In this document: positions 38,387-47,255 of the stretch, piece by piece
Position numbering within the stretch: the stretch's first letter is position 1
Layout: the number at the start of each line of letters is the position of its first letter
Assembly (NCBI GenBank): GCA_029254745.1
Contig: JAQWWZ010000043.1
Location: 1-51,757 of the forward strand
Source: Opitutales bacterium
Lineage (GTDB): Bacteria > Verrucomicrobiota > Verrucomicrobiia > Opitutales > Seribacteraceae
DNA length: 51,757 nucleotides
Direction of reading: 5' to 3'
Notes under the pieces: generated by a model
Databases searched by the model: none
Seen by the model: the letters and a program-made list of their open reading frames with translations, nothing else
What the model was told of the DNA's origin: nothing
Translations under genes and position numbers: made by a program

Positions 38387-40339
38387 GTGGACTTCTTTAC
38401 CGAACAGGATAAAGCCCGGGCAAATAGCTCGAAACTCGTTTTTCTCTTTTTACTGGCTGTTGCTTGCATTATCGGTTGCCTATTCTCTTTTGTTTCTTTT
38501 GTCGGAGCTAATTACAAGGAGATCGCCGAGTTGGCTTGGTCCATGGATTTATTTCTAATGGTTGCTCTCAGTACAATGATTGTAGTTGGAATCGCGACCC
38601 TTTTTCGTATCTACTTTTTATCTGGAGGCGGAAAAGTTGTCGCAGAATCTCTTGGAGGAAAGGTAATTCAGCCAAACACATCCGACCCCCTTGAAAAACG
38701 GATCTTAAACCTAGTAGAGGAAATGGCAATTGCTTCCGGTACTCCGGTGCCCCCAGTCTATCTGTTGGCAGAAACTGGCATTAACGCATTTGCTGCCGGC
38801 TATTCACCAGCAGATGCAGTAATTGGTATAACCCGTGGTTGTGTGAAAAAACTCAATCGCGACCAACTGCAAGGAGTAATTGCTCACGAATTCAGCCATA
38901 TTCTCAACGGAGACATGAGGATGAACATTCGTCTAAGTGGTATCATTTTTGGGATTGTATTCCTTGCCCACATTGGAAGGATTATGATGAATATTGGACT
39001 TCCTTCTAGGCATCACAGGCGTAAAAGAAATGAAGGGGGAGATCAAGGAGGAATGGCTTTGATTGTAATCGGTGGTGGGCTTGTAGTCATTGGATTAATC
39101 GGTGGGTTTTTCGGTTCTCTACTCAAGGCCGCAGTGAGTAGGCAAAGAGAGTTTCTGGCCGATGCATCTGCGGTTCAATTCACCCGCAACCCGGAGGGCA
39201 TAGCTGGTGCTCTCAAGCGAATTGGCGGCCTCTCTGCTGGCTCAAAGATCCAAGCTAGTCAGGCTGGTGAATACAGTCATTTCTTTTTTTGCTCTGCTCT
39301 TTCCAGTATGTTTGCCACTCATCCCCCTCTGCCCATTCGGATCCGTAGAATCGAGCCAAACTGGAGTAATGAATTCCCTGATACAAATAAGATATCTGAG
39401 CGCACAGATAGCGCATTGGCATTGAAAAGCGGATTTGCGGGTAATCTTAAAGTGGATGGAGTAACTGAACATCAAGTGGGTGTTACTCAGGTCTCAACTC
39501 CCAATATTGAAGGGGTTTCTAGAGATTCATTTATTCAATCATTCAAAGGTCCTCAGCGTCAACAAATTCAACAAGCCAAATCCCTCCTTCAACAAATCCC
39601 AACCAACCTTCTTGCCCAGACAAAAGAGCCTTCACATTGTCGGTGTATTCTTTTCTCTCTATTGCTTGATGCAAAAAGACCATCAATTTACGAACAACAG
39701 ATTAAAACTATAAGTCTTCAAACAGATGAGGATACGGCCAATCTCACCCGTCAATGTTTCCCCAAGGTTCAAGGCTTGAGTTATGAACTTAAATATATTC
39801 TCGTTGAAGAATGTGCTCTTGCTTTCTCTCTGTTTTCTGCAAAACAGGTGAATGCATTCAACTCTCTAGTCAATGACTTGATTTTAGCTGACAACCAAAT
39901 CGATCTTTTTGAATGGAGTATTCAAAAAATGATTGAAAGTCAGATCGTTCAAAAGTCTCAACGCATAACAATATCTCCTCATGGCTTTGCATCCCTAAAA
40001 AGCCGACTTAATGATTGCAAAGTTTTTCTTGGCGCACTGGCTCACTTTGGAAGTGAAGGTAACCAGGCCGCAAAAGCTTTCGAAAAAGGTTTTCGTAGAT
40101 TGGATAGAACAAAGCCCGCCACACTTCCTTTGCCTGAAAAATGTATGCTTGAATCCATGAACAAGGCCCTTCCGAAACTTGCTCAATTGAGTCCACTTGC
40201 AAAGCGAGCCTTTCTCGAAGCATGTGCCGAAGTTGTTGAGCATGACGGTGTTTTGTCCAATGCTGAAATACAAATTATTCGCGGACTGGCTGCTGCAATT
40301 TCCTGCCCTCTTGGGCCAACCTCGGTATCCCAAGCCTAA
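38387..40339 (+). CDS. M48-family membrane metallopeptidase with long C-terminal extension
   Basis: A 650-residue protein starting at GTG 38387. Two N-terminal membrane segments (about 17-40 and 54-79) precede an M48 peptidase domain with HEFSH at 167-171 (zinc ligands His167 and His171, catalytic Glu168) and a later glutamate in SRQREFLADASAVQF as the third ligand. Two further hydrophobic segments lie within it. Up to about 340 residues it matches HtpX-like proteins. The last 280 residues are an extra, mostly helical part ending in AFLEACAEVVEHDGVLSNAEIQIIRGLAAAI, which looks TerB-like. It probably acts in membrane protein quality control with LemA. Confidence 0.9.
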   Translation: MDFFTEQDKARANSSKLVFLFLLAVACIIGCLFSFVSFVGANYKEIAELAWSMDLFLMVALSTMIVVGIATLFRIYFLSGGGKVVAESLGGKVIQPNTSDPLEKRILNLVEEMAIASGTPVPPVYLLAETGINAFAAGYSPADAVIGITRGCVKKLNRDQLQGVIAHEFSHILNGDMRMNIRLSGIIFGIVFLAHIGRIMMNIGLPSRHHRRKRNEGGDQGGMALIVIGGGLVVIGLIGGFFGSLLKAAVSRQREFLADASAVQFTRNPEGIAGALKRIGGLSAGSKIQASQAGEYSHFFFCSALSSMFATHPPLPIRIRRIEPNWSNEFPDTNKISERTDSALALKSGFAGNLKVDGVTEHQVGVTQVSTPNIEGVSRDSFIQSFKGPQRQQIQQAKSLLQQIPTNLLAQTKEPSHCRCILFSLLLDAKRPSIYEQQIKTISLQTDEDTANLTRQCFPKVQGLSYELKYILVEECALAFSLFSAKQVNAFNSLVNDLILADNQIDLFEWSIQKMIESQIVQKSQRITISPHGFASLKSRLNDCKVFLGALAHFGSEGNQAAKAFEKGFRRLDRTKPATLPLPEKCMLESMNKALPKLAQLSPLAKRAFLEACAEVVEHDGVLSNAEIQIIRGLAAAISCPLGPTSVSQA

Positions 40340-40449
40340 GAAGTCAAAGTTCGCTTGCTATTAACTTACTTGTATTAAAAAAAAAGATTGGTATCTGAAG
40401 CTATTTATATCCCCATTAATCGGGTTTAGATGTCTTAACCACTGCAGTC

Positions 40450-41181
40450 TCAAGCTAGTTTGTCTCCCAACCAGGAAATAACCGCTTCGGCCATAAGCTC
40501 TTCCCCCTCTCCGGAAAACACATGATTCGCACCCGGGATTTCGATGAGTTCCTTTGGTTCATTTGCAGCAGCAAAAATTTCTCTTGAATCCTGGATCGGA
40601 ACCACATCATCACTATCACCATGAACCCATAACCAAGGAACTTGCACAGTTGAAGCTAGGTTTAATACCGACGAAATTTCATACATGTCATTCTTAAATT
40701 TTGATGAAAGTGGGCATTCCGGCTCCTCCCACATACATCCTTTATCTGGGATCTCCTCTCCAAACTCCCGTCCATAAAAGGCTTGGCTATTGACCATACC
40801 AGCCAATGAAATCAAATTACGGATCCGCTCATCACTAGCGGCGGCAAGCACTCCCACAGCTCCCCCCATACTGTGTCCCGCATAGGTAACCTTATACCCA
40901 TTCGCCTCAGCTACCGTGATCACCGCCTTGAGGTCTTCCACTTCTTTGGAAATGGTACTATCTCGAAAATCGCCCTCCGAACCACCATTACCGGAAAAGG
41001 AAAAACGTAAGACCGACAGACCTTCATTTTCCACGGCTTCCGCCAAAGAAACCACAAATGGACGGTCCTTGTTGCCGGTTACCCCATGCCCGATGATCAA
41101 AAGATCACGGGTGCGGGAATTTGCATCATGGAAAGTGTAATCCAAGATTTCTCCTTCGGAATTGGTAATGATCTCATTCAT
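40450..41181 (-). CDS. Alpha/beta hydrolase
   Basis: A 243-residue alpha/beta hydrolase. The nucleophile elbow is GHSMGG (Ser104), the acid is in HGDSDDVVP (189-194), and the histidine is His220 in ANHVFSG. The oxyanion region is GHGVTGNKDR, followed by RFSFSGNGGSEG, as in the serine aminopeptidase/S33-type hydrolases of the Hydrolase_4 group. No signal peptide, so it is cytosolic. Its substrate (ester or peptide) is unknown. It is downstream of the DUF5069-like gene on the same strand but separated from it by a likely terminator. Confidence 0.88.
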   Translation of the reverse strand: MNEIITNSEGEILDYTFHDANSRTRDLLIIGHGVTGNKDRPFVVSLAEAVENEGLSVLRFSFSGNGGSEGDFRDSTISKEVEDLKAVITVAEANGYKVTYAGHSMGGAVGVLAAASDERIRNLISLAGMVNSQAFYGREFGEEIPDKGCMWEEPECPLSSKFKNDMYEISSVLNLASTVQVPWLWVHGDSDDVVPIQDSREIFAAANEPKELIEIPGANHVFSGEGEELMAEAVISWLGDKLA

Positions 41182-41234
41182 GGGCTATGGCATAATTTAT
41201 CCACCTACAATTGGCAAGGTATCAGGGATGAAAG

Positions 41235-41265
41235 AAAGGAGCTTTTCCAGAGGTACAGCTCCTTT
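41235..41265 (-). terminator. Hairpin terminator after the DUF5069-like gene
   Basis: A perfect 9-bp stem, AAAGGAGCT/AGCTCCTTT, with a 13-nt loop. Read on the minus strand it is followed by a T-rich CTTTC tract. It sits 16 bp after the stop of the 41281-41727 gene. Confidence 0.65.
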
Positions 41266-41280
41266 ACTTACAGCAAAGTA

Positions 41281-41727
41281 TCAAGACACTTGGGCAATTT
41301 CCACAGCGTGAAACGCCAACCAATCATCTAAATTATTAAGATTGATAGCATCCTTAGGACAACCATCGGCTAATCCATTGGCGGAAAGAATATCTTGGCG
41401 GGTGGCATCATCATGAATGTAACCGGTAATGGATCCATTTAAGTCATTAATTGTTGCGGCATCGAGTTTCACCCCAGGTTGGTCCGCTATCCAAGCTTCA
41501 AATTGTGGATAGGTGGGCTTTGTATCCGTAATGAAAGAACGAACTGCATCAACACTCAAGCCAAGGGCATCGATAACCATGGCGTCATATCCTGCTCCAA
41601 TTCCCGGATAACCATCGGCAATCTTTCCAGCTGCTTCCAAAGAAACTTTCTGCCAGAGACGAGGGAGGTGAAGAACACCATTGGGCCCGGCAGTACCGGA
41701 ACTGATAAGGGGAACAATTTTAGACAT
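41281..41727 (-). CDS. DUF5069-like protein
   Basis: A 148-residue soluble protein: IPLISSGTAG-like VPLISSGTAGPNGVLHLPRLWQKVSLEAAG, a GYPGIGAGYDAMVIDALGLSVDAV stretch, KPTYPQFEAWI and a closing helical segment. The order 'hydrophobic LHLPRLWQK, then a Gly/Tyr segment, then LGL' is what I recall for DUF5069, a verrucomicrobia-rich family of unknown function. No enzymatic motif is seen. It precedes the alpha/beta hydrolase on the minus strand and is divergent from the dehydrogenase at 41893. Confidence 0.65.
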   Translation of the reverse strand: MSKIVPLISSGTAGPNGVLHLPRLWQKVSLEAAGKIADGYPGIGAGYDAMVIDALGLSVDAVRSFITDTKPTYPQFEAWIADQPGVKLDAATINDLNGSITGYIHDDATRQDILSANGLADGCPKDAINLNNLDDWLAFHAVEIAQVS

Positions 41728-41892
41728 AATTTATTTATTTTGTAGGTTAAATTAAAGGCCAAGAAAAGGAGATTATGATCAAAAAGATCAAAATATACTA
41801 AGAATAGATTCGACATGTTCAGCATGCGAAGCATCAAAGGTAAAGACTCTTTTTTATTCCAGAACCTAAAATTTAGAAAGATACCTTACTCT

Positions 41893-42792
41893 ATGAACTC
41901 CCAGAAAAAGAAAATTAGCTTCGTCGGCGTTGGCCGTATGGGGGCCAACATGGCCCGCAACCTCAAGGACAAAGGATACAGCATTTGTTGTGTCCATGAT
42001 GTAAATCAGGACACAGCCTCGGCCCTCGCCCAAGAAATTGGCTGTTCTCATGCTTCCTCCCTGGCCGAAGTTACCGCGCAGTCCGATATTGTACTCACCG
42101 TAGTCACCAACGACGACGCTATGGAATCCATCTTTTTTGGTGCAGAGGACAATCTCTTTCAAAACGCCCATGGCACCCTCTTTATCAACTGTGCCACCCT
42201 CTCCCCCGCCATGCATATAAAGTTGGAGACCGCCGCAGCCAAAAATGGATCAACCACCCTGGAAGGTTGCATGGCTTCCAGTATCACCCAAGCACGTGAA
42301 GGTACCCTCTACCTTATGATCGGTGGCCAAAAGGAAATTTTTGACCAAGCCAAGGACTTGCTCGACGATCTCAGCATTAATCTCCGCTTTGTGGGCGAGG
42401 CTGGGAAAGCGGCCCAGGTAAAGGCCCTGGTCAACATGGTCATGAACATCAACACCGCTGCCCTCGCCGAAGGCTTGGGTATTGGGGATGCTCTAGGACT
42501 TGATTTGGAAATGCTGTGCGAAATCTTTTCCCAGACCGGGGCAAATTCACGGGTTTTGGAAACCGATGCCGAAGATATGCTAGGTCGGGATCACGAGTGC
42601 TACTTCTCCGCTGAACACGCCGCCAAGGATTCGGGTATTGCCATTGCAGTTGCTGAGGAAGCCGGCATTAAAGTACCCCTGGCCAAAGCTACCCTCGCTC
42701 AATATGAAAAGATGGTAACCGTCGGACTTGGGGATCTTGACAAATCAGGCGTGGCCGAACTCACTTTTAAAGGCCGAGGATCAGGTAACTGA
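41893..42792 (+). CDS. NAD(P)-dependent beta-hydroxyacid dehydrogenase-like protein
   Basis: A 299-residue protein from the ATG at 41893 (26 further codons are open upstream). The Rossmann motif is GVGRMGANMARNL. The substrate-binding segment reads EGCMASSITQAREGTLYLMIGG, where 3-hydroxyisobutyrate dehydrogenases usually have DAPVSGG. The catalytic-lysine region GEAGKAAQVKALVNMVMN is kept. It therefore belongs to the 3-hydroxyisobutyrate/glyoxylate (GLYR1-like) reductase group, with an altered substrate loop. Base composition appears richer in G and C than its neighbours. The true substrate may be glyoxylate or succinic semialdehyde. Confidence 0.88.
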   Translation: MNSQKKKISFVGVGRMGANMARNLKDKGYSICCVHDVNQDTASALAQEIGCSHASSLAEVTAQSDIVLTVVTNDDAMESIFFGAEDNLFQNAHGTLFINCATLSPAMHIKLETAAAKNGSTTLEGCMASSITQAREGTLYLMIGGQKEIFDQAKDLLDDLSINLRFVGEAGKAAQVKALVNMVMNINTAALAEGLGIGDALGLDLEMLCEIFSQTGANSRVLETDAEDMLGRDHECYFSAEHAAKDSGIAIAVAEEAGIKVPLAKATLAQYEKMVTVGLGDLDKSGVAELTFKGRGSGN

Positions 42793-42898
42793 AACACCCG
42801 TGCCTTTGGTTACTTTTTTTCACAGCTAACGATCGGATTCATTTTTCAAGAAAACGCCCTTGGTTATAAGTATCGTTTCTCTGGGAGGAACAAGCCTT

Positions 42899-45193
42899 TC
42901 ACTCTTTCTGCAAACTAAGACGAAAGCCTACCGTCCCTCCAAACTTTGCATAATGACCACGTGCAGCAGACCGAACATAAAACTTCGAACTGTTCCAGGA
43001 ACCCCCTCTTTTTTTTGAGTCGCTACACCACTCTAGTATGTTGCCATGCATATCATAAAAACCCCAATTATTTGGAGGATATAAGCCAACCACTTTAGGT
43101 CCAAAACGATGAGCCGTTCTGTAGTTAGCAAATTCTGGCTCAATCTGGTTTCCCCATTGGTAACTGGTTGCAGTGCCAGCCCTACACGCATACTCCCATT
43201 GAGTCTCACTCGGTGCACAATAAAGCCAATTCTTGGGGAGTCTTCCCTTTTTTCTTTCTGTTTCCGTTAATTTGTTACAGAAATCCAACACATTATTCCA
43301 GGTAACATTCAATGCAGGGTTTTCATCTTTTTTATAAGCACCATGTAAACTTTTACCCGTTAAATCCCGAAACTGTTTCTGAGTCACTTCATACTTACCT
43401 AAAAAGAATCCACTATGTAAAGTTATCTTTTTTTGATGTTCATCCTCTCCCCTACCTAGTTCAGTTTTCGGACTTCCCATCATGAAAGTCCCTGGGTTAC
43501 ACCAAATCATTTCCAATCCGATGCAGGGAACTATCCAAGGCTTTCCTTTGACCGGTATTTCGCCAGCTTTCGAAGGGGCTTGCTTCAGGCAAAGGCGAAA
43601 GCCTGTTTTTCCTCGGTAGGAAAGATTCTTTTTTAATCTTCGAGCAATTCTCGAATTTACATGGTTATCTACGAAAGAATTACCTCGATCGACCCTGTAT
43701 TTACTTTCCACCAATGTAATGGGATCTTTTTTCGCAATGGCTGATAATGGCTGATAATAATCGATGCAAAACTCAGCGACATTCCCCAACAGGTCATAAA
43801 ACCCCCATGGATTCGAGGGATATTGCCCTACTGGGGTTGTTTCCCCAACCCCAGCATATTGATAATTTGCATGACTTGGCCCGATGGCATTACCCCAATA
43901 AAAAGTGCTATCAGTCCCCGCTCGACAGGCATATTCCCACTGGGCTTCCGTGGGTAAGTCATAGTTCCAACCCTCGGGTAAACGGCCTGCTCTTTTCTCA
44001 GTAAGACTCAATTCCTGGCAGAACCTCTTTGCTTGGTCCCAACTTATATTCTCCACTGGTCGCTTGGGTCCAAAGTACTTACTCGGTGAGGTGCCCATAA
44101 CTGTTTTCCACTCCTCCTGGGTAACTTCAAACTTCCCCAGAAAAAAGCCCTGGGTCAAGGTGACTTCATGGCGGGTTTCATCTTGGTTTCTGCCCTTTTC
44201 CTTGTTCGAACTTCCCATAAAAAAAACACCGGGCTCACACCAGTTCATTTCCAGTCCGATCGAAGGCACCGTCCAAGGTCTACCCTCCATGATGGCAGTG
44301 GCTGTATCCCCACTTTTCCCATCTGGGACAAGAAAAGAGTATCCACCGATTAAAACGATCACAACGATGGCAAGCCCAAGCCATAGACCCAACTTGGTTT
44401 TCTTAGGCTGAACCCTTTGCCTATATGAGACTGGTGATGTGGAAACCGTATTTACTTTTTTCTTCCCTGCACCTTCACCCTTCCCCTTTGCCCCAACCGA
44501 ACCATGGGGCTCCATCTTTGCAAATATGGTGGCGGCAGCAGTGGCAGGTCTGGAGCGGATTTTTTTCTTTTTCTTACCCAGTAATTGGTCCAAAGCATCC
44601 CTTACTTTTTTCTGATACCGATCCCCCGGCAATTTATACTTTAAAATGGCCTGCAAATCTCCCATTCGTAATCGCAAACCGGGAGGTAAAGCAGATTCCT
44701 CCATATGAACAGCCAGAAAAAGTTTATCCTCATTAAGAGCCAGATTGATTTCATTTCGGCAATTAACCGAGGCGGTTGACCGGGGTGAGATAAAAACAAG
44801 AAACACCGAACATCCAATAACCGCATTGGCAATTTCCTCGGGCCATTCACTGCTGGCTTCAATACCTTCATCATACCAAACATGATAGCCTGCATCATTG
44901 AGCTGACTTATCTCCTTAAAAACCTCAGCGCTGTCCCTATGGGCGTAACTTATAAATATATAGGGCTCATCCCCGTGGTACGCCTCGAATGGGGGAACCA
45001 TGTATCGACCCACACTATGACCGACTGTGACCTCTTTGATCTTGGGGATTTCTTTCACCGTGATCCAATCCTCACACCCATCATACCAAGAAGGGTCATC
45101 CATTTTGACATAACCCGCGTTGATCCAGCCCTGTACATCCTCGATCTGGTAGGGACCGACTTGAGTCCCATTGAGCATAAGGTAGAGATCCAT
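42899..45193 (-). CDS. GYF-TIR-transmembrane-FGE-FGE multidomain protein
   Basis: A 764-residue protein. Residues 1-50 are a GYF_2 (DUF4339-like) domain (LMLNGTQVGPYQIEDVQGWI). Residues about 77-205 are a TIR domain: YIFISYAHRD, HVWYDEGIEASSEW, CSVFLVFISPRSTASVNCRNEI, where Glu148 aligns with the NADase glutamate of catalytic TIRs. A basic linker and one membrane segment (about 268-289) follow. Two formylglycine-generating-enzyme-like domains cover about 308-536 and 552-763, with LPTEAQWEYACRAGT and its twin, WGFYDLLGNVAEFC, and RGGSW intact only in the second (RGNSF in the first). The FGE domains may be binding modules rather than enzymes. The gene stands alone. Confidence 0.92.
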   Translation of the reverse strand: MDLYLMLNGTQVGPYQIEDVQGWINAGYVKMDDPSWYDGCEDWITVKEIPKIKEVTVGHSVGRYMVPPFEAYHGDEPYIFISYAHRDSAEVFKEISQLNDAGYHVWYDEGIEASSEWPEEIANAVIGCSVFLVFISPRSTASVNCRNEINLALNEDKLFLAVHMEESALPPGLRLRMGDLQAILKYKLPGDRYQKKVRDALDQLLGKKKKKIRSRPATAAATIFAKMEPHGSVGAKGKGEGAGKKKVNTVSTSPVSYRQRVQPKKTKLGLWLGLAIVVIVLIGGYSFLVPDGKSGDTATAIMEGRPWTVPSIGLEMNWCEPGVFFMGSSNKEKGRNQDETRHEVTLTQGFFLGKFEVTQEEWKTVMGTSPSKYFGPKRPVENISWDQAKRFCQELSLTEKRAGRLPEGWNYDLPTEAQWEYACRAGTDSTFYWGNAIGPSHANYQYAGVGETTPVGQYPSNPWGFYDLLGNVAEFCIDYYQPLSAIAKKDPITLVESKYRVDRGNSFVDNHVNSRIARRLKKNLSYRGKTGFRLCLKQAPSKAGEIPVKGKPWIVPCIGLEMIWCNPGTFMMGSPKTELGRGEDEHQKKITLHSGFFLGKYEVTQKQFRDLTGKSLHGAYKKDENPALNVTWNNVLDFCNKLTETERKKGRLPKNWLYCAPSETQWEYACRAGTATSYQWGNQIEPEFANYRTAHRFGPKVVGLYPPNNWGFYDMHGNILEWCSDSKKRGGSWNSSKFYVRSAARGHYAKFGGTVGFRLSLQKE

Positions 45194-45317
45194 TAATACT
45201 AATTGAAGAGAATAGTTGTTCTATTGTAAAGCATGAGTTGTAAGTCACATTCGGCCAAAATACCGAAAAGATAGCCTAAAAAAAAGGACAGGGCTCATAT
45301 GATTATCAATTTATTTC

Positions 45318-45945
45318 TCAATTCGTACCAAAAATGCGGTCACCGGTGTCGCCGAAGTCTCCGGCGATGTAACCTTGCTCATCAAGTTTTTCATTAATTG
45401 AGGCGGTATAAATTGAGACATCGCGATGTCCCTTTTGGATACAGGCAACACCATCAGGAGCTGCGTCGACGGAGAGAAGGAAAATAATGGTTCGACCCTG
45501 CTTCTTTTAGCGGGGTTACAGCCGCCACCGATGAGTTTCCTATTGCCAAAACAGGATCCACGGCAGTCACTAGGCAATATTCTAATTAATCAGGAACTTT
45601 ACAGCAGTATTCAACAGGTTTGAGGGTTTTTCCATATCGGTATAACCTGACGAAGCCAACCTGGGCAGCAGGAATCAATTTAAGGATGCCGTTGCGTAAA
45701 CCGTTACCAGCTCACATGACCGAAAAAGGCTATATTTTCACCTGCTTACAAAGGGGTCGTGGTCTGACAAAACAAGGTTTCAATCGATACTTCCTGCAAA
45801 GAAAGATCACGGGGTACCTCGTAGGTTATAAGCAACGAGATTTCTCTGAGTAACTGACGAAAGGATGAAATCGGAGTTTGCCTACGCGTCACAGGAGTTA
45901 ACCGGTGTTGCACGTGCGGAAGGTCGGTGGATATAGGTTCTTCAT
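45318..45945 (-). pseudogene. upp: Uracil phosphoribosyltransferase pseudogene
   Basis: The minus strand from just after deoA encodes recognisable UPRT pieces in several frames: HVQHRL and FRQLLREISLLITYEV, then RDLSLQEVSIET; after a stop (TAA, 45746-45748) AGENIAFFGHV; after a frameshift near 45710-45715 [20 protein letters not shown] and [13 protein letters not shown]; a second stop (TAA, 45586-45588); then AVDPVLAIGNSSVAAV, the PRPP-loop region; a frameshift near 45477-45490; then VDAAPDGVACIQKGHRDVSIYTASI and GYIAGDFGDTGDRIFGTN, the family's C-terminus, ending TGA at 45318-45320. An early frameshift is also possible. At least two stops and two frameshifts make it a clear pseudogene, lying 2 bp after the deoA stop. 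Confidence 0.93.
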
Positions 45946-45947
45946 TT

Positions 45948-47255
45948 CTAAACAATGGTTTCTACAATAAGATCATGTAACTTCACCGGATCTGGTGAAA
46001 ATTCAAAAGCCTGTGAAAGTAAGGTTTTAGCCCGGTCTATGCCTTGCCTGGATGAGGCATGGATTCTCAGTAAAAGATCTCCTTTCCCCACTTTTTGCCC
46101 GATTCCTGCAAATTGATCGAGCCCCACCGAAAAATTAAGGACTTCCCCAGCTTTCTTTCGACCTCCACCCAGTTCAATAATCGTTTGCCCAAGAATTCGC
46201 CCATCCACTTTTGACACATAGCCCGCAATCGGGGCCAGAAAATCAGCCACTTCACCTGCCTCCCCTAGATAGTGAGGGGCCCGGTCAATAAAGTCATGGG
46301 GGCCACCCTGGGCATGGATCATACCTGCCCAGACTTCGACGGCCTGCCCATTGGCTAAAGATTGCCGCAGTGCTTCCCTCCCGCTGGCAATGTCCGATGC
46401 TAACCCCGATGTCACCAATAAATTTGCCCCAAGGGAAAGAACCACGTCGAGCAGTCTGTCTTGACCTTTCTCATTCTTTAAAAGTTTGAGGGCAGACTTT
46501 ACCTCCAAAGCATTGCCAGCCGCGTCTGCCAGGGATTCATTCATATCTGTCAACAAGGCTGTGGTCTTACAACCCGCTCCATTAGCGACCGAAACCAAGG
46601 ATTGAGCAAGCTCTCTGGCCTCCGCCATACCTGTCATAAAAGAGCCACTCCCCACCTTTACATCCAGGATTAAAGAATCTAGGCCAGCTGCCAGTTTTTT
46701 AGAAAGAATGGAAGAGGTAATTAGGTCTAAACTCTCGACCGTACCGGTAAGGTCCCGAATGGCATAAAGTCTCTTATCTGCCGGGGCGATCCCCTCTCCA
46801 GCTCCAACAATCGCACACCCAACCTCGGCGATAATTCTTTCAAATTCCTCACTTCCCACCTCAGTTCGGTAACCTGGTATAGATTCCAATTTATCAAGAG
46901 TTCCTCCTGTATGCCCGAGCCCTCGACCTGAAACCATGGGTACATAAGCACCACAGGCAGCAAGTAAAGGTGCCAAAACCAGAGAAACATTATCTCCGAT
47001 GCCACCCGTTGAATGCTTATCTATCACAGGACCTGCCACCTTCCACTTCTGAACATTCCCCGTATCCCTCATAGCCAAAGTGAGGAATACTCGCTCCTCT
47101 TGACTCAACCCATTCAGACAAACTGCCATGGCAAAAGCTGCGGCTTGTGCATCACTTACTAACCCACTGGCTAAGCCCGCAGAGAATTCATCTATTTCAT
47201 CTTTACTCAGGCACACTTTGTCCCGCACTTTGCTTATTATTACAGACAAACTCAT
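45948..47255 (-). CDS. deoA: Thymidine/pyrimidine-nucleoside phosphorylase
   Basis: A 435-residue protein with the family layout. The phosphate-binding KHSTGGIGD is at 80-88 and the signature SGRGLGHTGGTLDKLE at 109-124; later GSFM, TALLTDMNESLADAAGNALEV and the C-terminal beta domain with RAPHYLGEAG. It splits thymidine or uridine with phosphate to the base and (deoxy)ribose-1-phosphate. Its start overlaps the end of cdd by 4 bp (ATGA), so the two are translationally coupled. The downstream partner, upp, is dead. Members of this group can accept both thymidine and uridine; which is not decided here. Confidence 0.94.
   Translation of the reverse strand: MSLSVIISKVRDKVCLSKDEIDEFSAGLASGLVSDAQAAAFAMAVCLNGLSQEERVFLTLAMRDTGNVQKWKVAGPVIDKHSTGGIGDNVSLVLAPLLAACGAYVPMVSGRGLGHTGGTLDKLESIPGYRTEVGSEEFERIIAEVGCAIVGAGEGIAPADKRLYAIRDLTGTVESLDLITSSILSKKLAAGLDSLILDVKVGSGSFMTGMAEARELAQSLVSVANGAGCKTTALLTDMNESLADAAGNALEVKSALKLLKNEKGQDRLLDVVLSLGANLLVTSGLASDIASGREALRQSLANGQAVEVWAGMIHAQGGPHDFIDRAPHYLGEAGEVADFLAPIAGYVSKVDGRILGQTIIELGGGRKKAGEVLNFSVGLDQFAGIGQKVGKGDLLLRIHASSRQGIDRAKTLLSQAFEFSPDPVKLHDLIVETIV

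Noticed and set aside
42899-45193. TIR protein as part of an anti-phage defence island
   Set aside because: No effector, nuclease or other defence gene lies nearby; neighbours are metabolic genes, so only the single-protein architecture is reported.
45311-45955. Several separate short ORFs after deoA on both strands
   Set aside because: They are pieces and shadows of one broken upp gene; only the minus-strand composite makes sense.
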